DNA of 64,000 nucleotides from Actinomyces glycerinitolerans (GTDB lineage Bacteria > Actinomycetota > Actinomycetes > Actinomycetales > Actinomycetaceae): contig NZ_FQTT01000014.1 of the NCBI RefSeq assembly GCF_900098745.1, positions 186,001 to 250,000 of the forward strand, in the 5' to 3' direction. Numbering within the stretch: position 1 is the stretch's first letter; each line of letters opens with the position of its first letter. This document shows, piece by piece, positions 1 through 8,566 of the stretch. A program made the position numbers and the translations under genes. Under the pieces are notes generated by a model that had not been told where the DNA came from, ran no database searches, and saw only the letters and a list, made by a program, of their open reading frames with translations.

Positions 1-1418
1 GCTTCGTTGTAGCGGCGAGTGTAGAAGTTGTGCTCCCGCAGCGGGTCCGATCCGCCCGCCCACATCACGCCGTCCACGGGAACCCGCTCGCCGAAGTCGG
101 TCTTGAAGCAATCGACGCCGTCGTCGAGCAGTTGCTCCAGCTTGTCGGTGAACCAAGCGGTGGCATCGGGGTTGGTGAAATCGACCAGGCCCATGCCTGC
201 TTGCCACAGGTCGGTCTGCCAAATCGCGCCGTCGGCACGCCGCAGCAGATAGCCGCGGTCTGCGGCCTCGTCGAATAGCCGGGATTGCTCGGCAATATAG
301 GGATTGATCCAGGTACATACGCGCAGGCCTCGAGCGTGTAGCTTGTCAATTAGACCGCGAGGATCCGGGAAAGTCGCGGGATCCCACGCGAAGTCCGACC
401 AGTGGAAGCCGCGCATCCAGAAGCAGTCGAAGTGGAACACGGAGAGCGGGATGCCCCGCTCGGCCATCCCGTCAACGAATGACAGGACGGTGTCCTCGTC
501 GTAGTTTGTGGTGAAAGAGGTCGACAGCCACAGGCCGAAGGACCACTCGGGGAGCTTCGCCGGGCGACCGGAACGGGCGGTGTACCGCTCCAGTACTTCC
601 AGCGGCTCCCCACCGCCGTAGATCTCGTACCGCAGCGTCTCGCCCGGGACGGAGAACTGGGTGGCGGAGACGTTCTCGGAACCGATTTCGAAGGAGACGG
701 GGCCGGCGTCGTCCACGAAGAGTCCGTAGCCCTGTGAGGAAAGCAGGAAGGGGATGTTCTTATATGCCTGCTCAGAGCTGGTCCCTCCATCGGCATTCCA
801 CACGTCGACCGCCTGACCGTTCCTGACGAAGGCGCCGAACCGCTCCCCGAGGCCGTAAAGGCGCTCTCCCGGGCCGAGACTCAGCTGTTCGTACACGTAG
901 GGGCCACCCGCCGCAAGATGGGTGTCAAGTGGTTGTGCACCGTCGTCATAGTCTCCGCCGGTCGGCCCTGAGGTCGGGCGCACGCGGGCATAGCCCACGG
1001 AGCGCTCCGTGGACGCGGTGAGGAAGGCCCCGTCCCAGAAGTACTCGACTAGCCAAGGCCCATAAAGGCGAACGCGGGCCTCAAGCCGTCCCGAGCGCAA
1101 GGTGACCGAAGACCCATCGTCCGCCCGCCTCACCTCGGCGTCGACCTCGCTTCCTGGCATGAGGGGGAAGGCCGGAGTCGGCGTCGGGGTGCCACCGTGA
1201 TGGGTGATACGTACACCGATTACGTCGGTCGCCGGTGCGTCGAGGGTGATTGTGAATACCGGGGTGTTGAGCGTGTCGCCTCGTGAGGCAATATGGCGTG
1301 TGGGGGCGAATACGCGCAGGGAGTGACCATCTTCGGCAATGTTTACGTCATATACTTCGCTGGGGTGGAGAAGTGTGACGTTATCGCGGGTAAGCCAGTA
1401 GCCGTTCGAAAACTTCAT
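1..1418 (-). CDS. yicI: Alpha-xylosidase, GH31 (YicI/XylS type), 3' part outside window
   Basis: This gene encodes a glycoside hydrolase family 31 enzyme that removes alpha-linked xylose from xyloglucan-type oligosaccharides. The first 472 codons are present; the C-terminal part lies beyond base 1. The N-terminus (MKFSNGYWLTRDNV) matches the YicI-type beta-sandwich start, followed by the linker LYGLGERFGAF and the catalytic barrel. The nucleophile motif FKTDFGERVP is visible, with Asp at about residue 441. Start ATG at 1418 is preceded by AAGGAAAG at good spacing. It lies 44 bases downstream of the GH3 gene on the same strand, so the two are probably co-transcribed and share the LacI control. 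Seen: motifs and start. Inferred: xylosidase rather than glucosidase, from the YicI-like N-terminus and the neighbours. Confidence 0.88.
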   Translation of the reverse strand, partial: MKFSNGYWLTRDNVTLLHPSEVYDVNIAEDGHSLRVFAPTRHIASRGDTLNTPVFTITLDAPATDVIGVRITHHGGTPTPTPAFPLMPGSEVDAEVRRADDGSSVTLRSGRLEARVRLYGPWLVEYFWDGAFLTASTERSVGYARVRPTSGPTGGDYDDGAQPLDTHLAAGGPYVYEQLSLGPGERLYGLGERFGAFVRNGQAVDVWNADGGTSSEQAYKNIPFLLSSQGYGLFVDDAGPVSFEIGSENVSATQFSVPGETLRYEIYGGGEPLEVLERYTARSGRPAKLPEWSFGLWLSTSFTTNYDEDTVLSFVDGMAERGIPLSVFHFDCFWMRGFHWSDFAWDPATFPDPRGLIDKLHARGLRVCTWINPYIAEQSRLFDEAADRGYLLRRADGAIWQTDLWQAGMGLVDFTNPDATAWFTDKLEQLLDDGVDCFKTDFGERVPVDGVMWAGGSDPLREHNFYTRRYNE

Positions 1419-1462
1419 GAAGATATCTTTCCTTGGATCATTCAGGGGTTTGTGCTGGGTGT

Positions 1463-4366
1463 TTAATTCGCTGCGGCTTCTATACCCAACAGGGCGATTG
1501 GGCCGCTGAGGCGAATGCGCACTCGACCCACGTCATAGGGATCTTCCGCACTGACGGTAAGTGGGACCCGGAGCGGCTCACCCGTGATGGCGTCAACGAC
1601 TTCGGCCGCTGGAGACGTGATAGCGCAGGGATCCGCCAGCCGGCGCGTCCGGAGCTCGGAGACCCGCGTTCCCGCGGGCAGGATGAAGTCGCAGGTACCG
1701 CTGCCTGCCTCAGGCCTAAGTTCTTCCCCATGCGCCGGGGAGGCGGCCGCGCGGGCGAGGCCGGATAGATCTTCGGCGCGACTCGTGTCGATGAAGGCGG
1801 GTGCGGCCGAGGCCGTCTGAGGCCGCCGGGTGAGGTCAGTGGGCAGGACGAATACACGCTCGAAGACGGTTGTTTCCTGGGCGCTGGAGCGGGCGATGCG
1901 AACTCGGAACGGGCCGTCGGGGAGTTCCCAGGCAGCGGTATCAGGTGCGAAGACCTCGAGGCGATCGAATGGGATCACGAGATCGACCGAGGCGTGGTCC
2001 TGCCCGGGCATGATGGTGGCGGTGGCGAAGCCAACCAGACGGGTATCCGGCGTGTGCAGCGGACGGCGGCCGAACGCACTGGTGGGCAGATCGGCGTATA
2101 CCTGGACCACGTCACGGAGGGGGCCCCGCGTACAACGTTGCCGTGGCGCGGCGATGTCGACGTGCACGTTGACCGCGTGCGGACCCAACTCCAAATCAGC
2201 CCGCTCCCAATGCGCAGCGTCAAGCGACAGGCCGTGCCCGAAGGCGAACCGGTGCGGTTGGCCATAAAGGTAGGTCGACCTGGTCCGCACTATGTTGTAG
2301 TCGAGCAGATCGGGTAGAGCCGAGTCGATTGGCCAGGTTTGGGCGAGCCTGCCAGAGAAGTCTTGCGCGCCGGTCAGGACGTCGGCGAGCGCCTCGCCTT
2401 CGCTTTGGCCCAGATGAGATGACCAGATCACCGCATCAATGCCGTCATCTGCCCCCTCGAGGTCGTAGGGGTAGGAGGAGATGATGAGGAGCACGGTTGC
2501 GACGTCCTCGGGGAGTTCCCGCAGTCGTCGTACGAGTGCCTTATCCGGCTCGGAAAGGTGCGTGTGCGGCCGATCCTCGGTTTCGCGGCCGTGCACGTAG
2601 GGATTGTTCCCGACGACGGCGATTACGACGTCGGCCCCACGGGCGGCGTCGGCGAACGCCTTTTCTGGAGTCTGCATAGACTGCGCCCGGAAGGGCACGC
2701 CACTGTCAGCCCCGGTGCCGCGAAGCGTGAGGGCGCCGGAATGGTGCTCAACCCCGACGTAGCGTCCGCTAGCGCGATGGATCAGGAACCAGTGGCCATC
2801 CGAGAACTGCTCGCGTCGAAATAGTTCCTGGCTCACCCACCCGCCGATTGCCTCCGCCTCGAGGGCGAGCTGGCCATAGTCGTCGGGGCGGAGGTAACGA
2901 CCGTTTTCGCCGCGTAGAGCAATGACGTTCTCGCCGAAATCGATCATCTCGAGGAGGACGGGTTGAGCCGAAACCTGCGGGCCATCTGCCTGCGGACGGC
3001 TGAGGCGCAATGATCCGTCGTCGCCGACGAAGACATACTCCGAGGCAGTGCCCGTCGCGGACTGCCCACGCCGGTACGACTCGGACGACACCGATAGGTG
3101 AATCGCTTCGATGGCTTTGGTGGCCTTTACGGGTACCTGCTGCCGCGTCGACAGCTCATCCACGAGTGACACCGGGGCAATGAGGTCTCCCGAGTACCAG
3201 TCGTGGAGCACCTCGTGGGCCCGATTGCCGATCACAGCGACGGCGCTTTGGGGGGCGATGGGTAGTGCAGCACGCCCGCGCGACCCATGTGTCAGAAGTA
3301 CGATGCTGCGTGTCGCCACCTCCCGAGCGACGGCGCATGCCAGCGGGCGGTCGATAGCTGGCGTGCTTTCACGCGGAGGCTGGCCCATGAGCGAATCGAA
3401 CTCTCCGGTGCGTGCGCGCGCCACCAGCTGCCTGACCACGGCATGGTCTATGTCTGCGGTCGTGATCAGTCCGTCTTGCAGTGCTTGCGTAACGGCGGCG
3501 ATCGTTTCGCCGGGGTCGGAGTCGTGGTCGGTGAAGGAGTCCACCCCGGCCCGCAGCATCGCCGCGTACGCCGCGGGAGCGTTGGGAAGCACTTTCTCCG
3601 ATCTCCAAAGGTTGCTTGGGGCACCCGCATCGGTCACGACGAAGAGCAGGTCCGGCTCGGCTACGGCGGAGCGCAGCCTGGTGTTGACCAGCTCGCTCAG
3701 ATGGGCGGGGCGGCCGTTGACGAGGTTGTATGAGAGCATCACGGACCCCGCTGCGCCCCGCCGCAAGGGGGTGAGAAACCCGGGAAGCTCATACTCCTCA
3801 AGGAGCTGTGGGTCTAGCTGTGAGGATGTGGCCGAGCGGTCGGTCTCATTGGAATAGGCGAGGAAATGTTTGAGTGTGGGCACGGTCGTCCAGTGCTCGC
3901 CCTCGCCCCGGAGCCCCGTCGCGTAGCCGGTGGCAAGCTCGGCGTTGAGCAGGGGATCCTCCGTGTAGGCCTCTTCGGTCCGACCCCAACGCGGGTGCCG
4001 AAGGGTGTTCACCACCGGCGCCCATACGGTCAGGCTGATGTTGGGATCCGCTTGCTTCATTTGGCGGACTTCGGCCGCGACGACCTGGCCGGCTCTGCTG
4101 AGCAGGTCGGGGTCCCATGTTGCCGCCATTCCAACCGGTTGGGGAAAGCTCGTGGCTGGTCCACGCCAGGCCACACCGTGAAGCGCCTCGGTGCCGGTTA
4201 CGAAGGGGCCGATTCCGAGCCGCTCGACGCCCGGGGAATACTGGTGGAGGAAGCTGATGCGCTCGTCAATAGTGAGCTGGGCCACTGTCTTGCGGGCCCA
4301 TTCGAGCCGCCTGGTGTCGGCGGTTCCCGAGAATTCGTGCGGGTGCTGCGTACGGCGTTTCGTCAT
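1463..4366 (-). CDS. GH3 beta-glycosidase with internal beta-trefoil-like domain
   Basis: A 967-residue family 3 glycoside hydrolase, probably cytoplasmic because no signal peptide is seen. The N-terminal TIM barrel contains KHFLAYSNETDR (166-177) and the nucleophile segment FVVTDAGAPS with Asp about 246. The alpha/beta sandwich begins near 340 and is interrupted at roughly 443-563 by a segment with repeats such as VIALRGENGRYL and HRASGRYVGVE, typical of fascin/ricin-like beta-trefoils. A fibronectin-III-like C-terminal domain follows. An in-frame ATG 27 bases upstream exists, but ATG at 4366 has GGAGG six bases ahead and is preferred. Substrate is uncertain: beta-xylosidase or beta-glucosidase acting on plant oligosaccharides fits its neighbours, the alpha-xylosidase and LacI regulator. 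Confidence 0.87.
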   Translation of the reverse strand: MTKRRTQHPHEFSGTADTRRLEWARKTVAQLTIDERISFLHQYSPGVERLGIGPFVTGTEALHGVAWRGPATSFPQPVGMAATWDPDLLSRAGQVVAAEVRQMKQADPNISLTVWAPVVNTLRHPRWGRTEEAYTEDPLLNAELATGYATGLRGEGEHWTTVPTLKHFLAYSNETDRSATSSQLDPQLLEEYELPGFLTPLRRGAAGSVMLSYNLVNGRPAHLSELVNTRLRSAVAEPDLLFVVTDAGAPSNLWRSEKVLPNAPAAYAAMLRAGVDSFTDHDSDPGETIAAVTQALQDGLITTADIDHAVVRQLVARARTGEFDSLMGQPPRESTPAIDRPLACAVAREVATRSIVLLTHGSRGRAALPIAPQSAVAVIGNRAHEVLHDWYSGDLIAPVSLVDELSTRQQVPVKATKAIEAIHLSVSSESYRRGQSATGTASEYVFVGDDGSLRLSRPQADGPQVSAQPVLLEMIDFGENVIALRGENGRYLRPDDYGQLALEAEAIGGWVSQELFRREQFSDGHWFLIHRASGRYVGVEHHSGALTLRGTGADSGVPFRAQSMQTPEKAFADAARGADVVIAVVGNNPYVHGRETEDRPHTHLSEPDKALVRRLRELPEDVATVLLIISSYPYDLEGADDGIDAVIWSSHLGQSEGEALADVLTGAQDFSGRLAQTWPIDSALPDLLDYNIVRTRSTYLYGQPHRFAFGHGLSLDAAHWERADLELGPHAVNVHVDIAAPRQRCTRGPLRDVVQVYADLPTSAFGRRPLHTPDTRLVGFATATIMPGQDHASVDLVIPFDRLEVFAPDTAAWELPDGPFRVRIARSSAQETTVFERVFVLPTDLTRRPQTASAAPAFIDTSRAEDLSGLARAAASPAHGEELRPEAGSGTCDFILPAGTRVSELRTRRLADPCAITSPAAEVVDAITGEPLRVPLTVSAEDPYDVGRVRIRLSGPIALLGIEAAAN

Positions 4367-4420
4367 TGAGTGCCTCCGTGCGTCGGCGTGCACCGGCGTG
4401 GTGCGGTCGGTGTACGAAGC

Positions 4421-4449
4421 ATATTATCGAATCGCTTCGACGATTTCCA
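4421..4449 (-). promoter_or_regulatory. GH3-operon promoter with LacI-type operator in the spacer
   Basis: On the minus strand TGGAAA (4449-4444) and TAATAT (4426-4421) are separated by 17 bases. The spacer carries an interrupted palindrome, TCGAA-N4-TTCGA (4427-4440), of the length and CG content expected for a LacI-family operator. The adjacent upstream gene encodes a LacI regulator, so this is the likely repression site. Inferred, not tested. Confidence 0.55.
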
Positions 4450-4455
4450 GTTGCG

Positions 4456-4472
4456 CTAACGGTCTCCGTTAG
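4456..4472 (-). terminator. Short hairpin after the LacI gene
   Basis: A perfect 7-bp inverted repeat (CTAACGG / CCGTTAG) with a 3-base loop lies 25 bases past the LacI stop codon. No T-run follows, so it may be a weak terminator or a second regulator site just upstream of the GH3 promoter. Confidence 0.35.
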
Positions 4473-4496
4473 GGGTGCATCTGCGCGTGGCCCCGA

Positions 4497-5492
4497 TCAG
4501 CGCGTGGTCTCGCGACGGGTGAAGCGGGGCGCAAGGAGCTGCGCGGAGGGAGCGAGTTCGGCGTCGTCCACCAGATCGAGGGCCATGGTCACGGCTGTGG
4601 CTCCGATTGTCTCGATTGGCAGTGTGGTGCCCGATACTTGCCAGGGGCCGTCTGACGCCACATCTTCCGGAGCGATCGCGGTTACTTGGAGCGCGTCGGG
4701 GATCTGAATGCTGAGATCTCGAAGTACACGTCCGAGGGGGGCCAGCAGGGCTTCATGGTGAACGAAAAGGGCGTCGGGCGCCTCGGGGCCGGTCAACGCT
4801 TGTTCAGCCCACTGAAGGATTGCAGGGTAAGAGGCGGGGAGCTCAACGACGTCGCCAGTCAGGTCGAAATCGTCCAGGCCATCGCGGAAGCCCTCAAGCG
4901 AGCGTCGCTGGTAGGTGAACACAGGCTCGCGCGCCTCCTGAGGCGGGCGGATCATGTAGATCTTGCGCGCACCGGTGCTGTGGAGCTCTCGTACGCACAG
5001 CGCAGCGGCTTCGCGGAAGTCGAAGTCGACGCATGCAAGGCCGTAGGTGCGCTTCGGGTAGCCGATGAGGACGACCGGCTTGCTCAGCTTGCGGAGGAAT
5101 CCCATGCGTGGATCGCTATCGCTGACGTCCATTACTACGAGGGCGTCGGCCTTGCCCTCTTCGATAACCCGTTGAGTATGATCGGCATCCTCCCCGGTGA
5201 CCAGGAGGATGTCTACGTCTCGTTCATAAGCGGTGCCGAGCATTGAGCGGACGAACTGCATGATGACGTGTCCGTTCGCTCCGGGACGCAGCGGAACCGC
5301 GACGGCGAGAATCGAAGCGCGATTGAGTGCTAGGGCGCGCGCGGACGCCGTCGGGTGGTATGACAGCTTTTCGATGGCTTCCTGTATACGCTCGCGTGTA
5401 GCGGGAGAAATGGGTCGCTTGCCACTCAGGGCATAGCTCACCGTGCTCAGGGAGACGCCCGCTTCACGGGCGATGTCGCTCATCGTTGCCAT
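4497..5492 (-). CDS. LacI-family transcriptional regulator
   Basis: A 331-residue sugar-responsive repressor. Residues 4-23 form the LacI helix-turn-helix (MSDIAREAGVSLSTVSYAL), followed by the hinge region YHPTASARAL and a periplasmic-binding-protein-like effector domain. The frame is open further upstream, but the family start is at ATG 5492 or the ATG nine bases later; neither has a strong ribosome-binding site. The gene is directly upstream of the GH3 and alpha-xylosidase genes on the same strand, and a LacI-type palindrome sits within the GH3 promoter. A role as local repressor induced by a xyloside or glucoside is inferred from that arrangement. Confidence 0.9.
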   Translation of the reverse strand: MATMSDIAREAGVSLSTVSYALSGKRPISPATRERIQEAIEKLSYHPTASARALALNRASILAVAVPLRPGANGHVIMQFVRSMLGTAYERDVDILLVTGEDADHTQRVIEEGKADALVVMDVSDSDPRMGFLRKLSKPVVLIGYPKRTYGLACVDFDFREAAALCVRELHSTGARKIYMIRPPQEAREPVFTYQRRSLEGFRDGLDDFDLTGDVVELPASYPAILQWAEQALTGPEAPDALFVHHEALLAPLGRVLRDLSIQIPDALQVTAIAPEDVASDGPWQVSGTTLPIETIGATAVTMALDLVDDAELAPSAQLLAPRFTRRETTR

Positions 5493-5606
5493 GTTCCAAG
5501 TCGCTGTTCTTGTTTTGGAAGAAGGAAGCCGAAGTGGAGCCGAGGCGGACGCCATTGCCTCGACGAACCCAGCTAAACCTACATCGGCTCGTCCGGCGAG
5601 CAACAG

Positions 5607-5644
5607 CGGCGGGCGGGGCGCGCCGCAGCCCGCCCCGCCCGCCG
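5607..5644 (-). terminator. Strong GC hairpin terminator after the FGGY kinase
   Basis: A perfect 14-bp stem (5607-5620 with 5631-5644) and 10-base loop lies 15 bases past the kinase stop codon. It has no U-tract, as is common for actinobacterial terminators. It separates the kinase from the LacI operon. Confidence 0.7.
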
Positions 5645-5659
5645 TCCGGGAGACGTCGA

Positions 5660-7246
5660 CTAGAACACCTCGGTGGCCGTGCGCTCCAGCGGCAGGGCGG
5701 CGACGAAGCGCTCGAGATAGCGGTCGTACTCGGCGACCTCCGCGGGTGTGGGGACGATGGTGGTGACTTCCAGATCAGCGAAGATGCGCTGCTCCAGGTA
5801 GTCGGCCAGTTGCGTTCCGTCGCCCCACAGCAGGAAGCCGGCCAACAGTGCCATGCCCCAGGCGCCTCCCTCCGCGGCTGCCTGACCGACCGACACGGGG
5901 GTGTCGAAGGCGGCCGCCAGGACCCGCTGCGGGATCTCGGGCGTCTTGAAGATGCCCCCATGGGCGAACATGGAGTCGATCGGCGTGTCGGCGTTCTGCT
6001 TGAGGATCTTCAACCCGTAGGCCATGGAGGCGAAGGCGGCAAACAGGTGTGAGCGCATCAGGCCGGCCAGGGTGAACCGGATGCCGGGCTGGCGCAGCGT
6101 GAGCGGGCGCCCCTCCGGCAGAGAGACGATGGCGTCGCCGGACAGGAAGTTGTAGGACAGCACCCCGGCGTCATCCATATTGCCCTCGGCGGCGGCGTCC
6201 AGGAGAATGTCGAACAGCGGGCCCCGCTGGATGGGGTGGCCGATGGCGTCGGCGAACTGGGAGAAGATCTCCACCCAGGCGTTCAGGTCGGAGGTGCAGT
6301 TATTGGCGTGTGCCATGGCCACCGGCGCTCCGGACGGGGTGGCCACCAGGTCGATCTGCTCCACCAGGCTGCGCAACGGCTGCTCCAGCACAATCATGGC
6401 GAAGGCGCTCGTGCCCGCGGAGACGTTGCCGGTGCGTGGGCGCACCGAGTTGGTCGCGACCATGCCGGTGCCGGCGTCGCCCTCCGGCGGGCACAGCCTC
6501 GCCCCGGGCTGGAGCGTCCCGGTGGGATCGAGCAGGCGGGCACCTGCGGGGGTAAGCCGACCGGCGTCCTGCCCTGCCAGCGCGATCTCCGGCAGGATGT
6601 CGGCCAGCTGCCACGGCATGTCGACCAGCTGGTCGAAGGCGCCGAGCATGCCGACGTCGAAGGAGCGTCCGTCCGGGCCGATGGGGAACATGCCGGAGGC
6701 CTCGCCCACGCCCAGGATGTGGCGGCCGGTGAGTCGGTAGTGGACGTAGCCGGCCAGCGTGGTCAGGTGGGCGATGCGGGTCACGTGCTCCTCGCCGTGG
6801 GTAATGGCATGGTGCAGATGCGAGATTGACCAGCGTTGCGGGATGTTCAGCCCGAACAGTTCCGACAGGGTGCGGGAGGAGTCCTGGGTGAAGGTGTTGC
6901 GCCAGGTCCGGAAGGCCGCCAGCAGTTCCCCGTCGGCGTCCAGGGGGAGGTAGCCGTGCATCATCCCGGAGATGCCAATTGCCCCCACCTCGGACAGCGG
7001 TGCGCCGTAGCGCTCCCGGTAGCGGTCGGCCAGGTCGGCGTAGGCGGCCTGCAGGCCGGCGACGACGGCGTCCATCGAGTAGGTCCACACGCCGTCGACC
7101 AGCTCGTTCTCCCAGGTGAAGCCCCCGTCGGCCAGCACGGTGCCGATGGAGTCGATGAGTACCGCTTTGATGCGGGTCGAGCCGAACTCGACGCCGAGGG
7201 CGGTGCTGGCCGAATCGATGTTTGCGGGGGTGGTTGCTGCGGTCAT
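5660..7246 (-). CDS. FGGY-family pentulose kinase (xylulokinase or L-ribulokinase like)
   Basis: A 528-residue sugar kinase that phosphorylates a ketopentose with ATP. The N-terminal phosphate-binding stretch GVEFGSTRIKAVL (18-30), the substrate segment GAIGISGMMHGYLPLD, the catalytic-loop motif EGDAGTGMVATN and the ATP-site stretch NVSAGTSAFAM are visible. This subgroup with GVEFGSTRIKAV and TWRNTF is often labelled xylulokinase, but relatives act as L-ribulokinase, so the substrate is left open. The reading frame extends 167 codons upstream without a plausible protein; ATG at 7246 has GGAG six bases ahead. It ends at a strong hairpin and has its own promoter with an operator-like palindrome. 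The adjacent alpha-xylosidase makes D-xylulose plausible. Confidence 0.85.
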   Translation of the reverse strand: MTAATTPANIDSASTALGVEFGSTRIKAVLIDSIGTVLADGGFTWENELVDGVWTYSMDAVVAGLQAAYADLADRYRERYGAPLSEVGAIGISGMMHGYLPLDADGELLAAFRTWRNTFTQDSSRTLSELFGLNIPQRWSISHLHHAITHGEEHVTRIAHLTTLAGYVHYRLTGRHILGVGEASGMFPIGPDGRSFDVGMLGAFDQLVDMPWQLADILPEIALAGQDAGRLTPAGARLLDPTGTLQPGARLCPPEGDAGTGMVATNSVRPRTGNVSAGTSAFAMIVLEQPLRSLVEQIDLVATPSGAPVAMAHANNCTSDLNAWVEIFSQFADAIGHPIQRGPLFDILLDAAAEGNMDDAGVLSYNFLSGDAIVSLPEGRPLTLRQPGIRFTLAGLMRSHLFAAFASMAYGLKILKQNADTPIDSMFAHGGIFKTPEIPQRVLAAAFDTPVSVGQAAAEGGAWGMALLAGFLLWGDGTQLADYLEQRIFADLEVTTIVPTPAEVAEYDRYLERFVAALPLERTATEVF

Positions 7247-7325
7247 GCGGAGCTCCGTTGCTGATTGGTGTGTTGCTGCCTTCCGGCCGGGTGCGACGTC
7301 GCGCCCGGCCGGGCCCATGGGCGCC

Positions 7326-7362
7326 ATGATAGTGGGACCGGCCACGAATTGTGAACGTTCAC
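7326..7362 (-). promoter_or_regulatory. FGGY-kinase promoter overlapped by a 12-bp palindrome
   Basis: On the minus strand TTCACA (7355-7350) and TATCAT (7331-7326) are spaced by 18 bases. The -35 box lies inside the perfect palindrome GTGAACGTTCAC (7351-7362), a typical LacI-family operator with central CG. It differs from the site before the GH3 gene, so another regulator may act here. Confidence 0.55.
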
Positions 7363-7512
7363 TGTGGGCGACGGCTCGCGCGGTGGAAGTCTCCCGGCGT
7401 ACACCGGTGGACAGCTCGGCGGCAATATTGTGTCCCGCTCGCGTAGCTCGGCGACTCCCGGCACTCGCCGAGTCTCCGGTAAGCCCGCCGAATTCGTGTC
7501 GTACCTCCTGGA

Positions 7513-7518
7513 TATCTT
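7513..7518 (+). promoter_or_regulatory. -10 box TATCTT for a leaderless start
   Basis: TATCTT ends exactly 6 bases before the ATG at 7525, and no ribosome-binding site is present between them. The transcript probably starts at or next to the start codon. Confidence 0.5.
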
Positions 7519-7524
7519 CCGCAT

Positions 7525-8304
7525 ATGATCGAGCCCACTTCCGATCCGCACCCAGCCGATCCGCAGTCCGCCGATGGACGCGCCGACCCGTCCGCCGGTG
7601 ACGGCATGACGTCCCGCTCCATGCCGGGCGTGCCCTACCTGTTCGATACCGGGCTGGTCCTGCCGACGGCGCTGGTAACCCGGGCCGGTCCGCACACCGC
7701 CTTCGTGCGCGTCTTTCCCCTCGACGCGACGGCGCAGGTGGCCGCAACCGCGCGGCGGGCCGGGTTTCGCCTGAATCGGGCTACACCCGAAGCCGACTGG
7801 CTGCTCCTGGCCGACGTCGACGGCCTGGCGGACGCGCGCCTGGCGGCACTCGCGGACGCCCTCAACGCCGCAGGATTGCGCGCCTTCGCCTACGCGGGCA
7901 CCGGGCCGCCCGAGCCACGTGCGGGCGAGCGCGGTCGGCCGCGTCGCCTCGGCACACGACGGCCGGAGGCGGCGGACGGCACCGTGTTCGTGGAGGTGAG
8001 GTTGCACGATCCGCTGTTCGGCAACGGTCCCGAGGCGCCTCCATCTGCGCAGACGGTCGTATACGGCCCTTCCGAGGATCTGGAACTGTTCCAGGAGGCG
8101 GCCGCGGAGCGCTTCGTCATTGAGCCGGTGCCCGAGATCGGGGGAGTGGCAGCGCTGTGGATCGACCATGCGGAGGTGGCGGCGGGGTTGACCAGCATCG
8201 AGGCCCTGGTGGAGGAACTCGACGCCGCCCTGCGGGAGTGCGGCCTGCAGGGGCCCGTGCACATCGTCGATCGGCGGGATGCGCCGGCTGGGGGCGGAGG
8301 ATGA
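7525..8304 (+). CDS. Hypothetical protein, 259 residues
   Basis: Not recognised. The frame has strong third-position GC and is open over 259 codons, transcribed away from the kinase. The first 27 residues are polar and probably disordered; the body is acidic with Ala/Leu-rich helices (for example ADARLAALADALNAAGLRAF) and no signal peptide or membrane segment. A short Arg-rich stretch (GERGRPRRLGTRR) lies near the middle. The start is chosen because TATCTT lies 6 bases upstream, the pattern seen at other genes here. A cytoplasmic role is all that can be inferred. Confidence 0.65.
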   Translation: MIEPTSDPHPADPQSADGRADPSAGDGMTSRSMPGVPYLFDTGLVLPTALVTRAGPHTAFVRVFPLDATAQVAATARRAGFRLNRATPEADWLLLADVDGLADARLAALADALNAAGLRAFAYAGTGPPEPRAGERGRPRRLGTRRPEAADGTVFVEVRLHDPLFGNGPEAPPSAQTVVYGPSEDLELFQEAAAERFVIEPVPEIGGVAALWIDHAEVAAGLTSIEALVEELDAALRECGLQGPVHIVDRRDAPAGGGG

Positions 8305-8350
8305 TAAGGGCCGGCCTCTCGGCAGCACCTGGATCCTGCCACCAAACTGG

Positions 8351-8356
8351 TATCAT
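8351..8356 (+). promoter_or_regulatory. Extended -10 box of the toxin-antitoxin operon
   Basis: TATCAT preceded by TGG forms an extended -10 element and ends 6 bases before GTG 8363, so the antitoxin mRNA is probably leaderless. A 5-bp inverted repeat (GGCAG / CTGCC, 8321-8340) just upstream could be an autoregulatory site. Confidence 0.5.
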
Positions 8357-8362
8357 TCTTGA

Positions 8363-8566
8363 GTGGCTATGACTCTGCGGCTGAACGAGCGCCAGGATCG
8401 ACTTCTCAGAGAGTTGGCCGCGGCGCAGAACATCTCTAAGCAGGAGGCCGCTGCGCGCGCGATTGTGGAGACGGCTGAGCGCCACCTGCATCAGGAACGG
8501 CTGGCCGAGCTTTCCGAGCAGACTCGGACCCGTTACGCCGATCTCCTGCGGAGGCTCGGTGAGTGA
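8363..8566 (+). CDS. Ribbon-helix-helix antitoxin
   Basis: A 67-residue protein whose N-terminus (MTLRLNERQDRLLRELAAAQ, then SKQEAAARAI) has the strand-helix-helix pattern of CopG/Arc-type DNA-binding antitoxins. The C-terminal half is charged (RLAELSEQTRTRYADLLRRLGE) and would be the toxin-binding tail. It overlaps the next gene, a Doc-type toxin, by 4 bases. Start is GTG 8363 or ATG 8369; the -10 box geometry favours GTG 8363 with a leaderless message. By family rule it should neutralise the toxin and repress its own promoter. Confidence 0.82.
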   Translation: MAMTLRLNERQDRLLRELAAAQNISKQEAAARAIVETAERHLHQERLAELSEQTRTRYADLLRRLGE

